Shown here piece by piece: positions 6,365 to 13,442 of a stretch of 13,442 nucleotides of DNA. Each line of letters starts with the position of its first letter. The first letter of the stretch is position 1. The stretch lies in NCBI GenBank assembly GCA_049510055.1, contig JBEKZI010000062.1, positions 1-13,442 on the forward strand, read 5' to 3'. This DNA is from JALHTV01 sp049510055. Lineage in GTDB: Bacteria > Planctomycetota > Phycisphaerae > SM23-33. The position numbers and the translations under genes are program-made. The notes under the pieces are model-generated. The model searched no databases and was not told the origin of the DNA. It worked only from the letters and a program-made list of their open reading frames with translations.

Positions 6365-8548
6365 ATGCCCGTCGATCGTCCAACATTCAGCGAATCGTGG
6401 TATCGCGTCGCTCCGTTGCGTCCGCGGCTGCGGCCGACGGTTCAAGTGCACCGTCAGCACTTCCGCGGCCAAATGTGGCACGTCCTCCAGGACCCCTCCA
6501 GCAACCAGTTCTCGCGCCTCAGCGACAGCGCCTATCGCTTCGTGGCCCTGTTGGACGGAAAGCGAACGGTCGCCGACGCCTGGAAGGTCTGCAATGAGCA
6601 CCTGGGCGACGCCGCGCCCACGCAGGGCGAGGCCATCCAGCTCCTGGGCCAACTTTACACGTCCAACCTCCTGCTGGCCGATCTGCCCCCCGACGCCGAA
6701 GGCTTGTTCCGCCGATACCGGCAGCGCCGCGCGCGCGAGGTGCAGAGCTATCTGATGAATCTCCTGTTCATTCGCATCCCCCTGCTGGACCCCGACCACT
6801 TTCTGGACCGCTGGGTCGGCGTGTTCGGGCGGGTGTTCAGCTGGGTCGGCCTGGCGGCCTGGGTGGTCCTGTTGGGGCTGGGTCTCCACGCGCTGACCGG
6901 CAGGTGGGGAGAGCTTGGAAACCGGGCCTCGGCCGTGCTGGATGTCACGAACCTGCCGCTGCTGTACGCCTGCCTGGTGGTGGTGAAAGTGATCCACGAG
7001 TTCGGCCACGCCTTCGCATGCAAGCGCTTCGGCCGGCTGGACGGCAGCGGAGGAGAAGTTCACGTGATGGGCGTGATGTTCCTGATCTTCACCCCTATCC
7101 CTTACGTGGACGCCTCCAGCGCCTGGGCCTTTCGCAATAAGTGGCACCGCACCGTCGTGGGCGCCGCGGGCATGATGGTGGAATTGGCCATCGCGTCCGT
7201 GGCCGCCATGGTCTGGGCCAACACGGCCGCGGGCCATCCGGTCAACGCGATCGCCTACAACATCATCTTTATCACCAGCGTCTCCTCGCTGCTGTTCAAC
7301 GGCAACCCGCTGCTGCGGTACGACGGCTACTACATCCTCTCGGACCTGATCGAGATCCCCAACCTCGCCCAGCGTTCCAGGGAGTATCTGTATTACCTCG
7401 TGCGACGGTACGGCTGGTCGATCAAGCGGGCTCGCAACCCGGCGAACACCCGCGGCGAGAAGGCGTGGTTTGTCTTTTACAGCATCGCGTCCACGATTTA
7501 CCGCGTCTACATCGCGATACGCATTCTGCTGTTCGTGGCCGACAAGTTGTTCTTCGTCGGGGTCGTGATGGCCGTATCGGGCCTGGCGGGCTGGGTCCTG
7601 GTGCCGCTGACCCGCTTCGCCCGTTACCTGGCCACCAGCGGGGAGCTGCTCCGCGTGCGGAGTCGAGCGATCCTCAGTACGGCGGCTACCGCCGTGATCC
7701 TGGTCGCCGCGGTGGGGCTGATGCCGGTGCCCAACCGCTTCCGCCTGGAAGGCGTGGTCGAACCGGCGGCCTTGGCCATCGTCCACGCCGGCGCCGACGG
7801 ATTCATTCAGGAGGGCTTGCCCTCCGGCTCGGCGGTCAGCCCCAACGGTCCGCCGCTGGCCAAGGCCACCAACATCGAGCTGGAATCGCACCTGGGCGAA
7901 TTGGAGGCCCGCCGGCGCGGCCTGGAGGCCCGCCGGCATGAGGCGATCCCGAAAGACCCCGCCACGGCCCAGGCCTACGCCGAGCAAGTCGCGGCCACGG
8001 AAGAGCAGATCGCCCGTGCCCGCCAGCAGCTGGCCGACCTGGAAACCCGCGCCCCCTTTGCGGGATTGTGGGTCTCCCCTCAGATCGACCAGGCGCGGGG
8101 CACCTACGTAAAGCGCGGAGACCGCCTGGGCATGGTGATCAGCGAGAATCGCATGATCATCCGCGCGGTCGCCACTCAGGCAGAGGCCAACATCCTGGGA
8201 CCGGTAATGGCGCACCGGGAGCTCCGCGGCGTGGACATCCGCGTCCGGGGGCGGCCAGACCTGCAACTGGCCGGACACATCCAGCAAGTCCTACTCACCG
8301 GGCAGGAGCAACTGCCGTCGGAATCCATGGGCATCTTTGCCGGCGGGGGCATCCTGACCGATGATCCCCAAGGCACCAAGGCCGCCGAGCGTCTCTTTGA
8401 GGTCCGTATCGCTCCCGATGCGGATTCGTCCATTCGTTTGCTGGCCGGACAGCGTGTGGTGGTCCGAGTCCGTCTGGCCGACAAACCTCTGGCCGCCCAG
8501 ACCTGGCGGGCCATCCTGCAATTGATCCAGAAGAGGTTCCATGTCTGA
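6365..8548 (+). CDS. PqqD-like / M50 zinc metalloprotease / HlyD-adaptor fusion protein
   Basis: This 727-residue polytopic membrane protein resembles the 'peptide zinc metalloprotease' group of M50 (site-2-protease-like) enzymes. Residues about 24-104 look like a PqqD-type winged-helix domain (FSRLSDSAYRFVALLDGKRTV), which in RiPP systems binds a peptide leader. Several membrane spans follow from about 153 on. The active-site motif is HEFGH, with zinc ligands His211 and His215 and catalytic Glu212; the second M50 motif NPLLRYDGYY supplies Asp320. Segments typical of the group (GEVHVMGVMFLIFTPIPYVDAS) are kept, so activity is plausible. After the last span at about 437-457, residues about 460-727 are a HlyD-like adaptor with a coiled coil at about 497-560. 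A start at 6365 follows GAGGCGG and lies 13 nt after the previous stop. Its end overlaps the SecA-like gene by 8 nt. The substrate is unknown; proteolysis could be replaced by a transport or chaperone role. Confidence 0.9.
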   Translation: MPVDRPTFSESWYRVAPLRPRLRPTVQVHRQHFRGQMWHVLQDPSSNQFSRLSDSAYRFVALLDGKRTVADAWKVCNEHLGDAAPTQGEAIQLLGQLYTSNLLLADLPPDAEGLFRRYRQRRAREVQSYLMNLLFIRIPLLDPDHFLDRWVGVFGRVFSWVGLAAWVVLLGLGLHALTGRWGELGNRASAVLDVTNLPLLYACLVVVKVIHEFGHAFACKRFGRLDGSGGEVHVMGVMFLIFTPIPYVDASSAWAFRNKWHRTVVGAAGMMVELAIASVAAMVWANTAAGHPVNAIAYNIIFITSVSSLLFNGNPLLRYDGYYILSDLIEIPNLAQRSREYLYYLVRRYGWSIKRARNPANTRGEKAWFVFYSIASTIYRVYIAIRILLFVADKLFFVGVVMAVSGLAGWVLVPLTRFARYLATSGELLRVRSRAILSTAATAVILVAAVGLMPVPNRFRLEGVVEPAALAIVHAGADGFIQEGLPSGSAVSPNGPPLAKATNIELESHLGELEARRRGLEARRHEAIPKDPATAQAYAEQVAATEEQIARARQQLADLETRAPFAGLWVSPQIDQARGTYVKRGDRLGMVISENRMIIRAVATQAEANILGPVMAHRELRGVDIRVRGRPDLQLAGHIQQVLLTGQEQLPSESMGIFAGGGILTDDPQGTKAAERLFEVRIAPDADSSIRLLAGQRVVVRVRLADKPLAAQTWRAILQLIQKRFHV

Positions 8549-10538
8549 CGTGACCAGCATGCCCAGCACAACCTGGAGAATGCTCGCCCAGCGCACCGCG
8601 GGGACCGAGCTTCCGCGCGGCCTGGACGCCGCATGGGACGCCGCCGTGGCCGTCGTCCAGCACGTCCGCCCGCGGCGGAAAGGCCTGCTCCGCAAGGCCG
8701 AGGAGGTCGTGTCCTGGGAGAAGCCCTTCGCGAAGATGACCGATGCGGCTTTGCGTGACGTGGCGGCGGCGATGCGGGAGCCGTTTCGCCGCGGACGCCA
8801 GACGCCCGCCGACCTGGCGCGGGCCTTCGCGATCGTCCGCGAGGTGGCCTTTCGGCAGCTGGGCGAGAGGCCCTTTCTCACCCAGGTAGCCGGGGCGTTG
8901 GGCCTGGAGGCCGGCTGCGTCGTGGAGATGGCCACCGGGGAGGGCAAGACGCTCACCGCCACCCTGCCCGCCACGATCGCGGGATGGCGCGGCCGGGGCT
9001 GCCACGTGATTACCGTCAACGACTACCTGGCCCGGCGCGACGCGGAATGGATGGGCAAAATTTACAAATTCTGCGGGTTGAGCGTGGCCCACATTGAGCA
9101 GGGCATGGAGCCCGCCCAACGCCGCGCCGCCTACCAGGCCGACATCACCTACTGCACGAACAAGGAAGTTGCGGCCGACTTCCTTCGCGATCGGCTGGCC
9201 CTGGGGCGCCTGACCGGGCTGCCGGCAGTGCTGCTGGCCCGCATCGCCGAGGGCGCCGGCAGCGGTACGGATCGGCTGGTTCAGCGCGGACTGTATTGTG
9301 CGATCGTGGATGAGGCCGACTCGGTGCTCATCGACGAGGCGGTGACTCCTCTGATCATCTCAGGCCCCGCTCCAAATCCCGAGCAAGTGGAAGCCTTCCA
9401 CCAGGCCGTCGAGCTGGCGAAGCAGTTGGACAGCCGCCACGACTATCGGTCCGATCCCCGGTTTCATGAAGTGGAACTCACCGAGGCGGGCAAAAATCAC
9501 CTGACCGAGCTGGCCGAGGAGTTGGGGGGCCTGTTCGCCGGTCCCAGGCGCAGGGAGGAATTGGTCGTCCAGGCCCTGACCGCGCAGGAGTTCTACCAGC
9601 GCGACAAGCAGTACGTTGTCGCCGACGATAAGATCGTGATCGTGGACGAATTCACCGGCCGGCTGATGCCCGACCGCGAGTGGCGCGACGGACTGCACCA
9701 GGCCGTAGAGGCCAAGGAGACCCTGGAGGTGAATTCTCCCAAGGACACCTATGCCCGTGTCAGCTTCCAGCGGTTCTTCCGCTTGTACAAAAAGCTGGCT
9801 GGCATGACCGGCACGGCCGCGGAGGGCTGGCGGGAGTTCTGGCAGATTTACCATATGCCCGTCGTCATCATTCCGACCCACCGGCCCTGCATCCGCCGCA
9901 TCTTGCCCGACCGCGCCTTCGCCACCGAACAGCAAAAGTGGCAGGCCGTCACGGAGGAAATTAACGCCATTCATCGCACCGGCCGGCCCATCCTCGTCGG
10001 TACGCGAAGCGTGCGGGCCAGCGAAATGCTCAGTGGGATGCTCGGCGAACGCGGGCTGGAGCACCAGGTGCTCAACGCCGTCCGCCACGCTGAAGAGGCC
10101 CAAATCGTCGCCGGCGCGGGACAGGCCGGCCGCATCACGGTGGCGACCAACATGGCCGGGCGAGGTACGGACATCCGGCTTGGCCGCGGCGTGGCTGAGT
10201 TGGGTGGCTTGCACGTGCTAGCCACCGAGCGTCATGAGGCCGGTCGGGTCGACCGCCAACTCTTTGGCCGCTCAGCTCGCCAAGGCGACCCCGGCATCGC
10301 CCAAGCGATGGTCAGCCTGGAAGACGAGCTCGTCCGTCGCCATGCCCCCATCCTGTCTGCGTGGTGGCGCCGTCGCCGCGGGAGCAGCATTGGAGAGGTC
10401 ACCTCCGTCTGGACCGCACGGCTGTTCGACCACGCCCAGAGACGGGCCGAGCGGCTGGCCCTGCACCACCGCAAGGCCGTGCTTCAAACCGATGATTGGC
10501 TGGATCAGTACCTAGGTTTTGCGGGGCCGGAAAAGTAA
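8541..10538 (+). CDS. SecA-like ATPase lacking the C-terminal third
   Basis: SecA drives unfolded proteins through SecYEG. This 665-residue relative keeps the motor: Walker A MATGEGKT (130-137), VNDYLARRDAEWMG, CTNKEVAADFLRD, Walker B DEADS (257-261), LIISG, a preprotein-binding region at about 230-375, KKLAGMTGTA, and motif VI QLFGRSARQGDPG (from 573), which keeps Arg577 and Arg580. Differences from canonical SecA include Phe575 where Arg is usual and Val268 in DEAVTP where Arg is usual, plus an insert of roughly 25-30 residues before Walker B. The protein stops just after the stretch equivalent to the first scaffold helix (AQRRAERLALHHRKAVL), so the wing domain, the rest of the scaffold and the zinc tail are absent (usual length 830-1000). 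It is clearly not the housekeeping SecA. It overlaps the M50 gene by 8 nt, implying coupled synthesis. It is the only ATPase in the cluster; coupling to M50 or adaptor partners is inferred. Confidence 0.9.
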   Translation: MSDVTSMPSTTWRMLAQRTAGTELPRGLDAAWDAAVAVVQHVRPRRKGLLRKAEEVVSWEKPFAKMTDAALRDVAAAMREPFRRGRQTPADLARAFAIVREVAFRQLGERPFLTQVAGALGLEAGCVVEMATGEGKTLTATLPATIAGWRGRGCHVITVNDYLARRDAEWMGKIYKFCGLSVAHIEQGMEPAQRRAAYQADITYCTNKEVAADFLRDRLALGRLTGLPAVLLARIAEGAGSGTDRLVQRGLYCAIVDEADSVLIDEAVTPLIISGPAPNPEQVEAFHQAVELAKQLDSRHDYRSDPRFHEVELTEAGKNHLTELAEELGGLFAGPRRREELVVQALTAQEFYQRDKQYVVADDKIVIVDEFTGRLMPDREWRDGLHQAVEAKETLEVNSPKDTYARVSFQRFFRLYKKLAGMTGTAAEGWREFWQIYHMPVVIIPTHRPCIRRILPDRAFATEQQKWQAVTEEINAIHRTGRPILVGTRSVRASEMLSGMLGERGLEHQVLNAVRHAEEAQIVAGAGQAGRITVATNMAGRGTDIRLGRGVAELGGLHVLATERHEAGRVDRQLFGRSARQGDPGIAQAMVSLEDELVRRHAPILSAWWRRRRGSSIGEVTSVWTARLFDHAQRRAERLALHHRKAVLQTDDWLDQYLGFAGPEK

Positions 10539-10555
10539 CGACGGTTTTCCCCGGC
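10526..10555 (+). promoter_or_regulatory. RNA hairpin spanning the SecA-like stop codon
   Basis: GCCGGAAAA (10526-10534) pairs with TTTTCC (10545-10550) and GGC (10553-10555), giving 9 bp with a two-base CC bulge around a 10-nt loop that holds the TAA stop. No T-run follows the stem, so it is at best an attenuator or processing site. It may partly uncouple the TolC gene from the upstream genes. Confidence 0.3.
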
Positions 10556-10613
10556 AGGCTGATGAGAACGTCGCGGTCCGGCCGGTTGAAAAATTCGCGG
10601 AGGTTGTCCCAAG

Positions 10614-10634
10614 CGGTCCCTATCGCTAGGACCG
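10614..10634 (+). promoter_or_regulatory. Hairpin covering the ribosome binding region of the TolC-type gene
   Basis: CGGTCC (10614-10619) is complementary to GGACCG (10629-10634), with a 9-nt loop. The 3' strand contains most of the AGGA sequence (10628-10631) that best serves the ATG at 10639. A second CGGTCC copy at 10574-10579 can pair with the same GGACCG, so two mutually exclusive foldings are possible. This could adjust TolC translation. The pairing is visible in the sequence, but the function is inferred. Confidence 0.35.
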
Positions 10635-10638
10635 GAGG

Positions 10639-12471
10639 ATGTTTAGCACTCAAGGAGCAAGCGGCATTAGCCCGACATACCTTACCATGAGGAATGGCCT
10701 AGCCATTACCGCTTGCGCCATCGGTGTCGCGATACTGCTGGCCGGTTGTGTCTGGCCAGGCCAGGCCGACTCGGCCATTCTCAATCGCTACCAGAAGGCG
10801 ATGACGGATCGCTCACCTCAGCAGCGCCTCGGCGAGCAAGGTTTGGATTCACTCAAACCCACCCCCGGCACGACGGGTCCGGAGCTGAAGGTCACCCACG
10901 ATCCCGCCACCGGCAGATCCCAGGTCCGGTTGCCGTTGGAGGAGGTCATCGTCCGCGCCCTGGCCAATAGCGTGGACATTCGCGTGGCGAGCTTCAATCC
11001 ACCGATCGCCCGCCAGGAACTCATCAAAGAGGATGCGGCTTTCGACTACATTGTGTTCGGCGGTTATCAATACCAGAGCCAGAATCAACAGGTACCCAAT
11101 CCCCTGCTCGAACTGGAGCAATTCCACTCCTGGACCTACGAGATGGGCATCAAGCAAAAGACGATCACCGGCGCTGAATGGTCGCTGGCCTACAACCTCA
11201 ACAGGACCCGACAGCCCGCCGACATTTACCCCCAGATGTCGGAGTATTTTGCGACGGCCACCCTGGGGGTGACCCAACCCCTCCTGCGAGACGCCTGGCC
11301 CGAAGTGAACCTCGCGAAGGTCAACCTCGCCAAAGTCAACGAGAAGACCTCCAACGAGGTTTTTCGCCAAAAGGTCGAGGAGATCGTCACCCAGGTCATC
11401 GGGACCTACTGGGCGCTGGTCCAGGCGCGGATCAGCTTAGCCATTGAACAGAACCTGCTGGACATCACCGTCGCCACGTTGAATCGCGTCAAGGCCCGCG
11501 CGGAATTGGACGCCACGGCCGTGGAGATCAAACAGGCGGAAGCGGCGGTGGAGTCGCGGCGCGCCCAACTGATCCTGGCCCAAAAGACCATCCTGGACGT
11601 TCAAGACGCCCTGTCTCGCCTGATGGCCGACGATCAGATTAATTTGATCAGCAACGTCGAGATGATCCCCACGACCGATCCGGTCACCGTCGAGATCAAG
11701 ATAGACGTCGTCGACAGGCTGATCACGGCGCTGAAGTATAACCCCAACCTCACCCAGGTTCGCCTGGCCGTGGAGGCGGCGGACATCAACGTGATGGTCG
11801 CGTTCAACCAGACGCTGCCGCGCCTGGATCTGACGGCGAGCACGACCTTCCAGGGTTTTGACAGCACCGGCCACCAAGCCAACAAAAACCTCTCCTCGGC
11901 TGATCACGGCAGCTACACCGTGGGTCTGGAGGCCGAATACCCCCTGGGCAACCGCGCCGCCGAGGCGGAACTCCGCCACCAAAAACTCGCCAGGCTCCAA
12001 ACCCTCACGAACCTCCAGAACGCGGCCGATCTGGTGACCCAGGACGTCCGAGATACAGCCCGCCAGGTGCAGACAAGCTATCAGGAAATGCTCGCCCAGC
12101 GGGCCTCGGTGGCGGCGGCGGCGATGCAGTTGCGGGCCCTGGAAGATACCGAAAAGATCCGCGGCCGGCTGACTCCGGAATTCCTCCAGGTCAAACTCCA
12201 GGCCCAAGAGTCGCTTTCCCAGGCCCAACATGCGGAACTGCAAGCCCTGATCAACTACAACATCGCCTTGGCCGACCTGAACCGTGTCACGGGCACGACC
12301 CTCCAGGTGCAGAACGTCCGTATCGCCCTGCCGGCAGCTATCGATATGGCTCCGAGTCCCCTCGTGCCGACATCCTCTTCCGCGCCGAGTAGCGCCCCCG
12401 TAACCATCCTGGACACGTACCGGCAAGTCTGGACGAGGAGCGGTCTCGCCAGTCAGCCGGGGAACGAATGA
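10639..12471 (+). CDS. TolC-family outer-membrane channel lipoprotein
   Basis: This protein of up to 610 residues forms, as a trimer, an outer-membrane pore with a long periplasmic helical barrel. The signal region MRNGLAITACAIGVAILLAGC ends in a canonical lipobox (LAGC), so the mature protein should be lipid-anchored at Cys37. Two outer-membrane efflux repeats follow (about 95-330 and about 345-565), rich in long helices, with TolC-like signatures such as LGVTQPLLRD, IGTYWALVQAR and the LADLNRVTGTTL end. The last 55 residues are Ser/Pro-rich. Start choice is uncertain. ATG 10639 has AGGA 7 nt upstream, whereas the ATG at 10687 (Met17) gives a more normal signal peptide with Cys21 but has no visible ribosome binding site. 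It follows the SecA-like gene by 100 nt and is the natural exit duct for the three adaptor-bearing proteins upstream. A tandem 5-codon repeat (VNLAK VNLAK) sits near 11308-11337. Confidence 0.92.
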   Translation: MFSTQGASGISPTYLTMRNGLAITACAIGVAILLAGCVWPGQADSAILNRYQKAMTDRSPQQRLGEQGLDSLKPTPGTTGPELKVTHDPATGRSQVRLPLEEVIVRALANSVDIRVASFNPPIARQELIKEDAAFDYIVFGGYQYQSQNQQVPNPLLELEQFHSWTYEMGIKQKTITGAEWSLAYNLNRTRQPADIYPQMSEYFATATLGVTQPLLRDAWPEVNLAKVNLAKVNEKTSNEVFRQKVEEIVTQVIGTYWALVQARISLAIEQNLLDITVATLNRVKARAELDATAVEIKQAEAAVESRRAQLILAQKTILDVQDALSRLMADDQINLISNVEMIPTTDPVTVEIKIDVVDRLITALKYNPNLTQVRLAVEAADINVMVAFNQTLPRLDLTASTTFQGFDSTGHQANKNLSSADHGSYTVGLEAEYPLGNRAAEAELRHQKLARLQTLTNLQNAADLVTQDVRDTARQVQTSYQEMLAQRASVAAAAMQLRALEDTEKIRGRLTPEFLQVKLQAQESLSQAQHAELQALINYNIALADLNRVTGTTLQVQNVRIALPAAIDMAPSPLVPTSSSAPSSAPVTILDTYRQVWTRSGLASQPGNE

Positions 12472-12578
12472 CGCATTTCTTCTTGGCCGTCGCTTCGTTC
12501 ATCGACCCACTTCGCAATCCCTCAAGGTCCATCGAGACCTACGTGAAGCCTAACGAATGGCTGATAGAAAATTAGATG

Positions 12579-12607
12579 TTGGCGGTCTTCCCTCACGGTA
12601 GTATATA
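12579..12607 (+). promoter_or_regulatory. Sigma70-like promoter for the second TolC-type gene
   Basis: TTGGCG at 12579-12584 and TATATA at 12602-12607 are spaced by exactly 17 bp, each with four of six consensus matches. Initiation near 12614 would give a leader of about 20 nt carrying the strong ribosome binding site GAGGGG (12624-12629), 6 nt before the ATG at 12636. The arrangement suggests the downstream gene begins its own transcription unit. I see no clear terminator between 12472 and 12578. Confidence 0.45.
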
Positions 12608-12635
12608 CGCCGGCTTGAAGCCCGAGGGGTAACGC

Positions 12636-13442
12636 ATGGATGCGCGTCGCGCGATGATGACGGCGTGTTACCTGATGGCAGGGACCCTCTGGGTCGGATG
12701 TACCTCGTCGGACCCGCAATCATTCGCCGATTTTGAGCGGTCAAATCAAGGCCGCGGGGAACCCCAGTTGCATCGCACCTCCACCCCCGCAAGCCGGCCC
12801 GCCGCCGAGCGGCCGGCGCCGCCGGCCCTGCCCACGCTGACCGAAACCTCCGCCCTGTCGGACTACCTCACCTACGCCTCCCTGAACAATCCCGGCCTGG
12901 AGGCGGCGTTCCATCGCTGGCAGGCGGCCGAGCAGCAGGTCACGCTGATGCAGTCGCTGCCGGACCCGCAGCTGAAGTACCGCTACTTTGCCCCCAAGAT
13001 GGGCGCCGGCGCCGACATGGCGCTGCGCCAAAGCCTGGGGGTCGAGCAGACAATCCCCTGGCCGGGCAAATTGATCACCGGGACCCAGATGGCCCAGCAG
13101 GAGGCGGCGGCGGAGTTCCAGCGTTTCCAGGCCGAGCGGGTCAAGCTGTTCGGGGAGGTCAAGCAGGCCTACTATGAATACTACTACCTCGGCCGGGCCA
13201 TCGCGGTCACCGAGGAGAACTGCCGGCTGATGGAGTTCGTCGTGGGCGTCGCCCGCTCGCGATACACCGCGGCGGCCAGTTCGAACGCCGACGTCCTCCG
13301 CGCCGACGTGGAGATGGGCAAGCTCCAGAACGATCTGGCCTCGCTGCGGGACATGCGCTCGACCCGAGCGGCCAGACTCAACGTGGCGTTGAACAGGCCC
13401 GTGGACGCCCCCCTGCCCATCCCCCAGCGGGTCGAGGCCGCC
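12636..13442 (+). CDS. TolC-family outer-membrane lipoprotein, CzcC/CusC-like (3' end outside window)
   Basis: The first 269 codons of a gene that continues past the right edge. The N-terminus has basic residues, a hydrophobic stretch and Cys22 in LWVGC, a lipobox-like site with a non-standard Trp at position -3. Residues about 30-72 are Pro/Ala-rich linker. From about 74 the pattern is that of outer-membrane factors of heavy-metal RND pumps: YLTYASLNNPGLEAAFHRWQAAEQQ, LPDPQLKYRYF, QSLGVEQTIPWPGKL and a long helix with YYEYYYLGRAI. These match CzcC/CusC-type proteins better than the preceding TolC protein does. It has a strong ribosome binding site and its own promoter candidate after a 164-nt gap, so it probably starts a separate operon, with adaptor and RND genes expected beyond the window. 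A role in metal export is inferred from family resemblance only. Confidence 0.88.
   Translation, partial: MDARRAMMTACYLMAGTLWVGCTSSDPQSFADFERSNQGRGEPQLHRTSTPASRPAAERPAPPALPTLTETSALSDYLTYASLNNPGLEAAFHRWQAAEQQVTLMQSLPDPQLKYRYFAPKMGAGADMALRQSLGVEQTIPWPGKLITGTQMAQQEAAAEFQRFQAERVKLFGEVKQAYYEYYYLGRAIAVTEENCRLMEFVVGVARSRYTAAASSNADVLRADVEMGKLQNDLASLRDMRSTRAARLNVALNRPVDAPLPIPQRVEAA

Noticed and set aside
6320..8287. A 655-codon open frame on the minus strand, opposite the M50 gene
   Set aside because: The + strand product has intact M50, PqqD-like and adaptor motifs. The minus frame is rich in Gly, Arg, Asp, Gln and His with no domain pattern, as expected of an antisense shadow in GC-rich DNA.
10399..10690. 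Small open frames on both strands over the end of the SecA-like gene (10399-10653 minus, 10496-10690 plus)
   Set aside because: They overlap the SecA-like end and the TolC start, have no clear ribosome binding site and match no family I know. They also do not encode the missing SecA wing or scaffold region.
11437..12426. A 329-codon open frame on the minus strand, opposite the TolC gene
   Set aside because: It is a shadow of a clear TolC-family gene, of low complexity and with no recognisable motif.

Overview
The window looks like GC-rich chromosomal DNA from a Gram-negative bacterium. A Planctomycetota (or wider PVC) origin is my best guess. It rests on an efflux-like cluster that combines a membrane-anchored GAF-adaptor fusion, a PqqD/M50/adaptor fusion protein, a DUF3467 protein and a shortened SecA-like ATPase, and on the weak Shine-Dalgarno signals. 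This is family-level recognition without a search, so the taxonomy is tentative. All genes I can support lie on the + strand.

Region 1 (1-2442) is the end of a potassium-sensing module. It holds the 3' part of kdpD (start outside the window) and kdpE, which overlap at ATGA. The kdpFABC pump genes would be expected upstream, outside the window.

Region 2 (2443-3121) has no convincing gene. It contains the 3' half of a CAT-anticodon tRNA gene (about 2701-2745) with no matching 5' half. This is what a tRNA-targeting integrative element leaves at its far end. Short repeats lie upstream of it, and a candidate promoter with a leader of about 175 nt lies downstream.

Region 3 (3122-12471) is the main interest. 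It has six co-directional, tightly packed genes: an exported HlyD-type adaptor; a small DUF3467 protein; a cytosolic GAF-GAF sensor joined through one membrane span to a periplasmic HlyD adaptor; a PqqD-like / M50 zinc protease / HlyD-adaptor fusion; a 665-residue SecA-like ATPase without the SecA C-terminal third; and a TolC-type outer-membrane lipoprotein. No ABC transporter, RND pump or major-facilitator pump is present, so the only visible motor is the SecA-like protein. My inference is a trans-envelope export machine. In it, the SecA-like ATPase supplies energy, the M50 protein recognises or processes a substrate at the inner membrane, the adaptors bridge the periplasm, and TolC forms the exit. 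The substrate is not visible. Three RNA hairpins lie between genes of this cluster, and one could hide the start site of the TolC gene.

Region 4 (12472-13442) has a 164-nt gap carrying a good sigma70-like promoter and ribosome binding site. A second TolC-family lipoprotein of the CzcC/CusC kind follows and runs off the right edge. It probably starts a separate metal or RND efflux operon.
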